Source: Frankiales bacterium
GTDB taxonomy: Bacteria > Actinomycetota > Actinomycetes > Mycobacteriales > SCTD01
Direction of reading: 5' to 3'
Assembly (NCBI GenBank): GCA_025464795.1
Contig: JAODNB010000058.1
Span: 1 to 7,328 of the forward strand
Length of the DNA: 7,328 nucleotides
Shown: positions 1-5,808 of the stretch, piece after piece
Position numbering within the stretch: position 1 is the first letter of the stretch
How the letters are laid out: each line of letters starts with the position of its first letter
Position numbers and translations under genes: made by a program
The notes under the pieces: generated by a model
What the model was told of the DNA's origin: nothing
The model's database searches: none
The model's input: only the letters and a program-made list of their open reading frames with translations

Positions 1-452
1 GACGCGGCCGCGACGACCGCATCGGTACCCAGGACCAGCTCCGTCGAGCCGCCGCCGATGTCGAGGACGAGGAACGGACCGTCCGCCGGGGACAGGTCCG
101 CGGTCGCTCCTGCGAAGGACAGCGCCGCCTCCTCGTCCCCGCTGATGACCTCCGGCTCGACGCCGAGCGTGGCCCGTACGAGGTCGACGAAAGCGCTGCG
201 GTTGCGGGCATCCCGGGTCGCCGAGGTCGCGACCATGCGGGTCTTCTCGACCTGGTACGAGGCACAGGTCGCGGCGTAGTCGACCAGGGCGAGCCGGGTC
301 CGTTCCAGCGCCCCTTCGGAGAGAGCACCTGACCTGTCGACGCCCTCTCCGAGCCGGACGATGCGCATCTCGCGGTGCAGCTCCTCCCCCGGCAGCTCCC
401 GGACGAGGAGGCGGACGGAGTTCGTCCCGCAGTCGACGGCGGCCACCCTCAT
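1..452 (-). CDS. Ppx/GppA family phosphatase (exopolyphosphatase / pppGpp phosphohydrolase), N-terminal part, cut by the left window edge
   Basis: The visible 150 residues form the first half of an ASKHA-fold (actin/Hsp70-like) phosphatase. Seen in the sequence: the phosphate-1 motif AVDCGTNSVRLLV at residues 5-17, the stretch VATSATRDARN at 74-84, the acidic SGDEEA segment at 104-109 where the family keeps its catalytic glutamate, and the phosphate-2 motif LDIGGGSTELVL at 130-141. Family members remove terminal phosphate from polyphosphate and/or convert pppGpp to ppGpp in the cytoplasm; sequence alone does not say which. The orthologous position in M. tuberculosis is Rv1026, a Ppx paralogue. 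The ATG start fits the family N-terminus exactly and shares one base with the stop of the DUF501 gene (TGATG), so translation is probably coupled. About half of a typical 300-330 residue protein lies outside the window. No frameshift or missing motif is seen in the visible part. Confidence 0.95.
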   Translation of the reverse strand, partial: MRVAAVDCGTNSVRLLVRELPGEELHREMRIVRLGEGVDRSGALSEGALERTRLALVDYAATCASYQVEKTRMVATSATRDARNRSAFVDLVRATLGVEPEVISGDEEAALSFAGATADLSPADGPFLVLDIGGGSTELVLGTDAVVAAA

Positions 453-973
453 CAGGAACGGGTCTTCTTGCCCACCAGGGCATCTGGGTCGTCGGGGTCG
501 ACGCACGGACCCTTCCGCGACCAGTCCTCGAGCATGGCCAGCGCCTCGTCCCCGAACGGGTTCACCCCGGCCCCGACGGCCAGCGCGTGGCCTACGAGCA
601 CGTGCAGGCACTTCACCCTGGTCGGCATGCCGCCCTGGGACGGCACGTTCTCGAGCACCTCGATCGCGTCCCGCCGGGAGAGGTAGTCCGCCGAGGCTGC
701 GTCGTACTGGGCCTGGAGCTCGGGGTCCTGAGCGAGTCGATCGGTCATGTCCTTCATGAGACCGCTGGACTCGAGCGTCCCGATGAGCGACGCAGCCCGA
801 GGGCAGGTCAGGTAGTAGAGCGTCGGGAAGGGGGTGCCGTCCTCGAGCCGCGGGCTGGTCGACACCACGTCGGGAAGCCCGCAACCACAGCGATGCGCGA
901 CCTCGCGGATCGCTCGGGGCTCGCGCGAGAGCTGGAGAGCGACAGCACGGCGGTCGCGGGGATCGAGCGCCAT
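452..973 (-). CDS. DUF501 domain protein
   Basis: This 173-residue protein is a full-length member of the DUF501 family, which is common in actinobacteria and has no established biochemical function. Recognisable blocks are HRCGCGLPDVV at residues 27-37, PRLEDGTPFPTLYYLTCPRA at 41-60, the IGTLESSGLM segment at 64-73, and GMPTRVKCLHVLVGHALA at 115-132, followed by GVNPFGDE at 136-143. It carries five cysteines (29, 31, 57, 122, 157) and histidines at 27, 124 and 129, several inside the conserved blocks. There is no signal peptide or membrane segment, so it is expected in the cytoplasm. The ATG start is preceded by no convincing ribosome binding site but overlaps the ftsB stop by one base (TGATG), which suggests termination-reinitiation. 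Its stop overlaps the ppx start in the same way. Its fixed place between ftsB and ppx (as for Rv1025) suggests a housekeeping role, but the function is unknown. Confidence 0.93.
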   Translation of the reverse strand: MALDPRDRRAVALQLSREPRAIREVAHRCGCGLPDVVSTSPRLEDGTPFPTLYYLTCPRAASLIGTLESSGLMKDMTDRLAQDPELQAQYDAASADYLSRRDAIEVLENVPSQGGMPTRVKCLHVLVGHALAVGAGVNPFGDEALAMLEDWSRKGPCVDPDDPDALVGKKTRS

Positions 974-1473
974 CAGCGCTTCGGTGACGCGACAGCGACC
1001 GGCCGGTCAGCGGCCTTGACGCTGCTCCAGACCTGCGAGTACCAGGGGCTCTCCGGTCCGCTGACGGTCGCACCGGACAGTGCCGCCTTGCCTGCCGAGA
1101 CCGGCGCGGCGGTGGGCGCGAGCACGACGTAGTCGGTCTCCCCCGGCAGGACGAAGTGCAGTCGGGTGCGGGCCTGCGCCTTCACGTACGCCGGGTCCTG
1201 CAGCTGGTGGAGCTGGCGCTGCAGCGCCGCCACCCGGGCTTCTGCCTGGGCCTGCGCTTGGCGCTGCTGCGCGATCTGGCCGCGCTGGGTGAGGTACTCC
1301 CGCAGCGGCAACGCAGCGCTCACCACGAGCGCGCACACGACCAGCCCGAGCACCGCCGCGCGGGTCGTGAGACCTGCCCGCGGCGCGGGGGCGGCGGCGG
1401 GCGCTGCCGTGCGCCGGACAGCCCGAACCGGCCGCTTGGAGCGACCGGCGGACGGGCGGCGGGCGGAGGGCAC
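973..1473 (-). CDS. FtsB/DivIC-type septum formation initiator protein
   Basis: This 166-residue single-pass membrane protein belongs to the DivIC/FtsB family, whose members join FtsQ and FtsL in the divisome. Layout: a basic, Ala/Pro-rich cytoplasmic segment (1-37), one transmembrane helix (about 38-56, containing VLGLVVCALVVSAALPL), a Gln-rich coiled coil (about 58-92) and the family motif DPAYVKAQARTRLHFVLPGE at 93-112. A short extracytoplasmic tail follows and includes PWYSQVWSSVKAAD at 143-156. The start is GTG: an in-frame TAG lies four codons upstream, so no longer protein is possible. The ribosome binding site is weak (AGGG directly against the GTG). Only 15 bases separate it from the eno stop, and its own stop overlaps the DUF501 start, so it is probably co-transcribed with both. 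The equivalent gene in M. tuberculosis is Rv1024. FtsL is the main alternative identity for such a short bitopic protein, but the position after eno and the DPAYV...PGE motif favour FtsB/DivIC. Confidence 0.92.
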   Translation of the reverse strand: MPSARRPSAGRSKRPVRAVRRTAAPAAAPAPRAGLTTRAAVLGLVVCALVVSAALPLREYLTQRGQIAQQRQAQAQAEARVAALQRQLHQLQDPAYVKAQARTRLHFVLPGETDYVVLAPTAAPVSAGKAALSGATVSGPESPWYSQVWSSVKAADRPVAVASPKR

Positions 1474-1488
1474 CCCTGAACGCTAGCC

Positions 1489-2769
1489 CTAGGACGCGGT
1501 GAAGCGCGGGAACGCGGCCGCTCCGGCGTAGCGCGCCGCGTCGTCCAGCTCCTCCTCGATGCGGAGCAGCTGGTTGTACTTCGCCACGCGCTCGGAGCGG
1601 GCGGGTGCACCGGTCTTGATCTGACCGCAGTCGGTGGCCACGGCGAGGTCCGCGATGGTCGTGTCCTCGGTCTCGCCCGACCGGTGGCTCATCATGCAGC
1701 GGTAGCCGCTGCGGTGAGCCAACGAGACGGCGTCGAGGGTCTCCGTCAACGTGCCGATCTGGTTGACCTTCACGAGCAGGGCGTTGGCCGTCCCGCTCGA
1801 GATGCCCTGCTGCAGACGGGTGGGGTTCGTGACGAACAGGTCGTCGCCCACCAGCTGGACCTGGGAGCCGATCAGGTCGGTGAGGTGCTTCCAGCCGTCC
1901 CAGTCCGACTCGTCGAGAGGGTCCTCGATCGAGACGATGGGGTAGTTCGCGACCAGGTCGGCGTAGTAGGCCGACAGCTCCTCGGCGGACTTCTTGGCGC
2001 CCTCGAAGACGTACTGCCCGTTGTCGTGGAACTCGCTCGCAGCGACGTCGAGCGCCAGCGCGATGTCGCGGCCGACCGTCATCCCGGTGGTGCCGATCGC
2101 CTCGACGATGAGGTCGAGGGCCGCGCGGTTGCTGTCCAGGTTCGGGGCGAAGCCACCCTCGTCGCCGACGGCCGTGACGAGACCGCGCTGCTTCAGCACG
2201 CTCTTGAGCGCGTGGTAGACCTCGACGCCCTGACGCAGTGCCTCCGAGAAGGTGGCCGCGCCGATGGGCGCGATCATGAACTCCTGGACGTCGACGTTGG
2301 TGTCGGCGTGGGCGCCACCGTTGAGGATGTTCATCATCGGCACGGGCAGCAGGTGCGCGTTGGGGCCACCGACGTAGCGGAACAGCGGCAGGCCGTGGCT
2401 GTCGGCCGCCGCCCGCGCGACAGCGAGGGAGACGCCGAGGATCGCGTTCGCCCCGAACCGGCTCTTGTCCGGCGTGCCGTCGAGGTCGATGAGGGCCTGG
2501 TCGATGAGCCGCTGCTCGCTGGCCTCCATCCCCATCAGCTCGGGACCGATGTCGTCGAGGACCGCGGTCACCGCCTTGCTGACGCCCTTGCCGCCGTAGC
2601 GGTCGCCGCCGTCCCGGAGCTCGACGGCCTCGTAGGCTCCGGTGCTCGCACCGCTGGGCACGGCCGCGCGCGCGATGACGCCGTCGTCGAGAGCGACCTC
2701 GACCTCGACGGTGGGGTTGCCGCGCGAGTCGAGGATCTCGCGGGCGCCGACGGCCTCGATGGAGGGCAC
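1489..2769 (-). CDS. eno: Enolase (phosphopyruvate hydratase)
   Basis: Enolase interconverts 2-phosphoglycerate and phosphoenolpyruvate in glycolysis and gluconeogenesis, in the cytoplasm, using Mg2+. The 426-residue length is normal and all active-site elements are present. The N-terminal block AREILDSRGNPTVEVEV covers 9-25 and the Ser41 loop (SGASTG) covers 39-44. His154 lies in GGAHADTNVDVQEFM, which also contains Glu163, and Glu204 lies in GDEGG. The metal ligands are Asp241, Glu282 and Asp309. Lys334 lies in LLVKVNQIGT, the signature SHRSGETEDTTIADLAVA covers 361-378, and Lys385 lies in IKTGAPARSER. The start is GTG, chosen because it gives the standard N-terminus and has AGGAG five bases upstream. 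It follows the largest intergenic gap in the window (46 bases), where a promoter of its own could sit, and it is followed 15 bases later by ftsB. Nothing unusual is seen in the protein. Confidence 0.98.
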   Translation of the reverse strand: MPSIEAVGAREILDSRGNPTVEVEVALDDGVIARAAVPSGASTGAYEAVELRDGGDRYGGKGVSKAVTAVLDDIGPELMGMEASEQRLIDQALIDLDGTPDKSRFGANAILGVSLAVARAAADSHGLPLFRYVGGPNAHLLPVPMMNILNGGAHADTNVDVQEFMIAPIGAATFSEALRQGVEVYHALKSVLKQRGLVTAVGDEGGFAPNLDSNRAALDLIVEAIGTTGMTVGRDIALALDVAASEFHDNGQYVFEGAKKSAEELSAYYADLVANYPIVSIEDPLDESDWDGWKHLTDLIGSQVQLVGDDLFVTNPTRLQQGISSGTANALLVKVNQIGTLTETLDAVSLAHRSGYRCMMSHRSGETEDTTIADLAVATDCGQIKTGAPARSERVAKYNQLLRIEEELDDAARYAGAAAFPRFTAS

Positions 2770-2774
2770 GGGAA

Positions 2775-2779
2775 CTCCT
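2775..2779 (-). promoter_or_regulatory. Ribosome binding site of eno
   Basis: AGGAG on the minus strand, five bases before the GTG start of eno. It is one of the two clear Shine-Dalgarno sequences in the window and supports the GTG start. It fits high, independent translation of enolase, in contrast to the weakly led, coupled genes around it. Confidence 0.8.
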
Positions 2780-2815
2780 AACGGTGGGGTGCGCCGAGCC
2801 TACCGAGGTCCGAGA

Positions 2816-3409
2816 TCAGTCCTCGAAGCAGGACTTCCCGGCGAAGACCGTCCTCACCTGGCTCGTGTCGTCCGTGCCGGTGAGGAAGCCCTTGATGTCG
2901 CCGTCCGTGAACTCCGGTCCCAGCTTCGACGGCGCGACCGTCGTGGTCGGCTCGATGCCCTCCAGGGTGGCCAGGGTGATCCCCACGCCGATGCCGTCGG
3001 CAGTGGTGAGGGTCCGGCCCGGCTTGCCCTGGTCTTCCCAGCCCACGAGCTTCCCGCCGTCGAGCACGACCGCGAACCGGTCCACCGCGTACGACGACCG
3101 GTTGCCGGAGCCGCAGTGTGCGAGGACCTGCGGCGGGCTGCTGCCGACCAGCTGCCTGAGGGCGCCCTTGATCTCGTCGGCGGTGGTCGTCCCGAAGGGG
3201 TACTGCCGGATCGGCGAGCCGTCGAGGTAGACCCCGAGCCCGTCGGGCTGCAGAAGCAGGGTCGGCTTCGAGCCCGAGCCCGGCGTGCTCTCGGTCGGCA
3301 GCGGAGCGGGGACGACCGTGATGGTGCTCGAAGAGGGGACGGCCTGAGGCGTGCCGGACCCGGAGGAGCAGCCGGCGACGAGGACCGCCAGGAGCAGGAC
3401 CCGGATCAC
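2816..3409 (-). CDS. Small lipoprotein of unknown function, paralogue of the upstream gene
   Basis: This is a 197-residue predicted lipoprotein. The signal peptide is very short (VIRVLLLAVLVAG) with a lipobox VAG-C, and Cys14 is the predicted lipidated residue. A Ser/Thr/Pro-rich linker (about 15-48) leads to a globular domain (about 50-197). That domain contains QPDGLG at 54-59, HCGSGNRSS at 98-106, LDGGKLVGWEDQGKPGRT at 116-133, GIGVGIT at 139-145 and a terminal AGKSCF at 190-195. I do not recognise a characterised family; similar uncharacterised actinobacterial lipoproteins with a conserved GW and terminal AG-x-C-F exist. It is expected on the outer face of the cytoplasmic membrane. The GTG start overlaps the upstream paralogue's stop by four bases (GTGA), there is no ribosome binding site, and this start gives a complete signal peptide. 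A longer reading in this frame (to 4072) only crosses the neighbour in the wrong frame. Cys99 and Cys194 are matched in the paralogue and could form a disulfide (inference). Confidence 0.88.
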   Translation of the reverse strand: MIRVLLLAVLVAGCSSGSGTPQAVPSSSTITVVPAPLPTESTPGSGSKPTLLLQPDGLGVYLDGSPIRQYPFGTTTADEIKGALRQLVGSSPPQVLAHCGSGNRSSYAVDRFAVVLDGGKLVGWEDQGKPGRTLTTADGIGVGITLATLEGIEPTTTVAPSKLGPEFTDGDIKGFLTGTDDTSQVRTVFAGKSCFED

Positions 3410-4056
3410 CGGAAGAAGCACGTCTCGCCGGCGTACATGGTGGTGACCTTGGAGGTCGGCAGCGGGCCGCTGAGGATGCCGCCGTAGGCGTCGCCCGACG
3501 CCAGGAACTCCGTGCCCAGAGAGGTGTGGGAGTAGCTGAACGCGGTGCCGGACTTGTCGAGGAAGGCGCGGGTCACACCTACCCCCACCCCGTTCACGGC
3601 GGTCCGCCCGGCGGGCCCCTGATCGGTCCAGCCGAGCCACTTGGTGCCGTCGAACAGCAGTGACAGGCCCTTCGCCTGCCAGCTGCTGCGGGGGCCCTGT
3701 CCGCAGTCCGGGAGCTCGGCGGTCTTGCCCGTGCCGAGGATGCGCGTCACCACCTGGACGATCTCCTCCCGCGACAGCGAGTGGAACACCAGGTGGCGGA
3801 CGCTCGAGCTCCCCACGAGGTAGCCGAGGCCGTCTGGCTCGAGGACGAGCACCGGGATCGGCGTCGGCGACGGGGTGGGCGACACCGTCAGGTGCGGGGC
3901 CGGGGAGATCGTCGGAACCGTCGTCACCTGCAGGACGGGCGTGACCGTCGGTGTCGACGTCGAGGCCACGTACGTAGCTGCGGGAGCTGCCGTCTGGGGA
4001 GTCGAGGCTCCCCCGCAGGCCGCGACCAGGGCGAGCAGCAGCAGGCAGACCTTCAC
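3406..4056 (-). CDS. Small lipoprotein of unknown function, with Thr/Pro-rich linker
   Basis: This is a 216-residue predicted lipoprotein. Its signal peptide (VKVCLLLLALVAA) ends in a lipobox VAA-C, with Cys14 as the predicted lipidation site. A long Thr/Pro/Ser/Val-rich linker (about 17-68, ending in PTPSPTPIP) precedes a domain with EPDGLG at 73-78, DCGQGPRSS at 117-125, FDGTKWLGWTDQGPAGRT at 135-152, GVGVGVT at 156-162, LGTEF at 180-184 and AGETCFFR at 209-216. The domain aligns end to end with that of the next gene; in the GW block 11 of 18 positions are identical. No function is recognised. The GTG start is the only in-frame start that gives a signal peptide, and it sits 25 bases after the mazG stop with only a poor ribosome binding site. 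The next start codon upstream in this frame (4176) lies deep inside mazG. In M. tuberculosis this position is held by lpqU, a lytic-transglycosylase-like lipoprotein, but no such catalytic domain is visible here. Confidence 0.87.
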   Translation of the reverse strand: MKVCLLLLALVAACGGASTPQTAAPAATYVASTSTPTVTPVLQVTTVPTISPAPHLTVSPTPSPTPIPVLVLEPDGLGYLVGSSSVRHLVFHSLSREEIVQVVTRILGTGKTAELPDCGQGPRSSWQAKGLSLLFDGTKWLGWTDQGPAGRTAVNGVGVGVTRAFLDKSGTAFSYSHTSLGTEFLASGDAYGGILSGPLPTSKVTTMYAGETCFFR

Positions 4057-4081
4057 GCCGGGAGTGTGCCATCCGAGGTGC

Positions 4082-4735
4082 TCAGGAGAAGGCGGCGCGC
4101 CAGTCTTCGTCGGTCTCGGGGGTCGTGCCCCGCTCGAGCACGGCCAGCCGGTCGCGGAACGCCCGCGCGACCCCACGCAGCTCGACCTCGGGATCGAGCC
4201 CCTGGGCAGTGCACCTCTCGACGAGCGCCCAGAGCTCCCCGCCGACCCCGTCGTAGGCGATCGAGGGCACTCCGAGCTTGGCCGCCCGGCGCTGCAGCTT
4301 CGCCGCGAGCATCAGCGCGGGCTGGCCGAGCGGGATCCCCTCCGTGACGGAGGTCCGGCCCTTCTCGGCTGCCTTGAGATCCTCCCAGGAGCCCTCGAGG
4401 TCGTCCGCTGAGGCGCCGGCGAAGACGTGCGGGTGACGGCGGGTGAGCTTGTCCACGAGGTCACCAGCCACGTCATCTATCGACCACGCTGTCCCATCGT
4501 TTGGTTCCTCGGAGATCCGCGCGTGGAAGACGATCTGCAGCAGCAGGTCGCCGAGCTCCTCGCGCAGGTGCGCCAGGTCCCCCGTCTCGAGCGCCTCGTA
4601 GGCCTCGTAGGCCTCTTCGAGCAGGTAGGGCATCAGGGACGCGTGGGTCTGCTTCGCGTCCCAGGGGCAGCCGCCGGCCGATCGGAGCCGGTCCATGACG
4701 GCCACGACCTCGACGAGCCGCTCCCCGGCCACCAC
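4082..4735 (-). CDS. mazG: MazG nucleoside triphosphate pyrophosphohydrolase
   Basis: MazG hydrolyses NTPs and dNTPs to the monophosphate and pyrophosphate; in mycobacteria it removes oxidised nucleotides, and in E. coli it affects (p)ppGpp level. The 217-residue protein has an intact N-terminal all-alpha NTP-PPase domain: MDRLRSAGGCPWDAKQTHAS at 14-33, LLEEAYEAYEALE at 38-50, and REELGDLLLQIVFHAR at 58-73. The metal-binding set Glu40, Glu41, Glu44, Glu60 and Asp63 is complete. The linker RRHPHVFA (98-105), W-x-D-L-K and KLQRRAAKLG are also family-typical. The C-terminal half is short and lacks the second Glu/Asp set seen in E. coli MazG (263 residues). The GTG start shares one base with the stop of the SurA-like gene (TAGTG); a second GTG follows directly, and either could be used. 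No ribosome binding site is evident, so coupled translation is likely. Activity should rest on the N-terminal domain (inference). Confidence 0.95.
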   Translation of the reverse strand: MVAGERLVEVVAVMDRLRSAGGCPWDAKQTHASLMPYLLEEAYEAYEALETGDLAHLREELGDLLLQIVFHARISEEPNDGTAWSIDDVAGDLVDKLTRRHPHVFAGASADDLEGSWEDLKAAEKGRTSVTEGIPLGQPALMLAAKLQRRAAKLGVPSIAYDGVGGELWALVERCTAQGLDPEVELRGVARAFRDRLAVLERGTTPETDEDWRAAFS

Positions 4736-5781
4736 TAGCAGGCGGCGGGGCTGGCGGAGGGGTCGGCCGTGGGGGTCGCGTTCGGCCGGGGGCTCTCCGC
4801 GACGAAGGAGCTGTCGGGGCAGGTCGTGGCACCGACGACGCTCTGGTTGACCGGGTCCCAGGTCCCGAAGCGGGGGTTCACGTGGACGCCGAGCTCCTTG
4901 GTGAGCTTCTGCAGGTAGGCCCCGAGCGCGACCTGGCGCTGCTGGTCGAGCAGACCGCGACGCAGCTGTGCACGGGCCTGCTCGAAGGTCGTCGTCTTGT
5001 GCTCGATGATGTGGATCACGTGCCAGCCGAACGAGGTGTGGGCCAGCACGAAGGTGCCGGGCTTGCCGTTGAAGATGGCCGTCTCGAACGGCTTCTCGAG
5101 AGCTCCGCGACCCTGGAACCCGAGGGCGCCCCCGTTGTCCTTGTTGGAGGTGTCGGAGGAGTACTTCGCCGCGAGGGCCGCGAACTGCGTCGGATCGGCC
5201 TGGACCTGGGCGAGCAGCGACTCGGCCTGCTTCTGGCTGGCGACGAGGATGTGCGCCGAGTTGACCTGGTCGAACTGGGCGAGGTTCGACTGGTAGGCCG
5301 CCTTCAGCGCGGAGTCCGGCACGGCGATGTCGGCGGTGAGCTTGTCAGCGACAGCGTCACGGAGGGCGAAGTCCCCGATGGCAGTGCGCAGGTCGCTCTT
5401 GGCGATGCCGGCCTGCGCTGCCGCGTCCTCGAGCTGCTTCTCGCCCTGGGCCTGGGCAACGTAGGCGTCGTACGCGGCGTCGATGGCCGCTCCGTCCACG
5501 TGCACCTCCTCGTGCTTGCTGTCCGCTGCCGTCGTGAGCAGGTCGCGCTCGATCAACCGGGCCAGTGCGCTTCGTTCCAACCCGACCTTGTCCGTCTCGA
5601 AGGCCTTCTTGCCCAGGTCGCTCGCGGTGCCGCGCGACACGACCTGCTCCAGCTGGGTCGTGGTGATGCGCTCACTCCCGACCGTAGCGGCAGCGCCCGT
5701 GCGGACAGTGCCGTCGCCGCAGCCCGTGAGGACGAGCGCGGTCGAGCCCGCGAGGGCAAGCAGGCGAAGGGTGCGGATCAC
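4735..5781 (-). CDS. SurA/PrsA-like lipoprotein, parvulin-type peptidyl-prolyl cis-trans isomerase
   Basis: This 348-residue protein is a predicted membrane-anchored extracytoplasmic foldase. The signal peptide (1-20) has arginines at 3 and 6 and a lipobox LTG-C, with Cys21 lipidated. A helical SurA-like N-terminal region (about 32-165) contains VGSERITTTQLEQVV at 34-48, and it is followed by a PpiC rotamase domain (about 174-262). Typical parvulin stretches are VNSAHILVAS, ALAAKYSSDTSN with NGGALGF, the EKPFETAIFNGKPG segment and FGWHVIHIIEHK. After the domain, a helix returns to the SurA-like body (about 263-300). The last 45 residues are Pro/Ser/Thr-rich and hold Cys321 and Cys348, the latter being the final residue. 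The GTG start has GAGGAG four bases upstream. It follows mfd by 27 bases and its stop overlaps the mazG start. Substrates are unknown. Full parvulin catalysis was not checked residue by residue; a chaperone with weak isomerase activity is possible. Confidence 0.92.
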   Translation of the reverse strand: MIRTLRLLALAGSTALVLTGCGDGTVRTGAAATVGSERITTTQLEQVVSRGTASDLGKKAFETDKVGLERSALARLIERDLLTTAADSKHEEVHVDGAAIDAAYDAYVAQAQGEKQLEDAAAQAGIAKSDLRTAIGDFALRDAVADKLTADIAVPDSALKAAYQSNLAQFDQVNSAHILVASQKQAESLLAQVQADPTQFAALAAKYSSDTSNKDNGGALGFQGRGALEKPFETAIFNGKPGTFVLAHTSFGWHVIHIIEHKTTTFEQARAQLRRGLLDQQRQVALGAYLQKLTKELGVHVNPRFGTWDPVNQSVVGATTCPDSSFVAESPRPNATPTADPSASPAAC

Positions 5782-5785
5782 AGTT

Positions 5786-5791
5786 CTCCTC
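5786..5791 (-). promoter_or_regulatory. Ribosome binding site of the SurA-like gene
   Basis: GAGGAG on the minus strand, four bases before the GTG start at 5781. It lies in the 27-base gap after mfd and fixes the start of the lipoprotein, whose signal peptide begins directly there. Confidence 0.7.
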
Positions 5792-5808
5792 GGTCGGTTC
5801 AGACCTGT

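Noticed and set aside
361..1486. Several plus-strand and alternative-frame open frames of 60-180 codons over ppx, DUF501 and ftsB.
   Set aside because: All are antisense or out of frame to recognisable genes, Arg/Pro/Ala-rich, and without ribosome binding sites or family motifs.
1684..2781. Open frame of 365 codons on the plus strand, opposite eno.
   Set aside because: It mirrors the enolase gene almost exactly and gives a Val/Asp/Arg/Gly-rich sequence without domains. This is a usual shadow of third-position GC bias.
3841..4010. Repeat-like DNA in the linker of the first lipoprotein (runs rich in ggtgtcgac, cgtcgg and similar).
   Set aside because: It encodes an ordinary Thr/Pro/Val-rich lipoprotein tether with irregular codons; no true tandem unit or regulatory repeat could be defined.
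2816..4072. A single 418-codon reading on the minus strand that could be taken as one long protein covering both lipoproteins.
   Set aside because: The first 221 codons read the upstream lipoprotein gene in the wrong frame and give an Arg/Pro/Gly-rich sequence. The true start is the internal GTG at 3409, which yields a signal peptide and lipobox.
5782..5808. Possible terminator hairpin in the gap between mfd and the SurA-like gene (AGAC-AG-GTCT).
   Set aside because: The stem is only four base pairs with a two-base loop and no T-run follows, so it is too weak to be a terminator.
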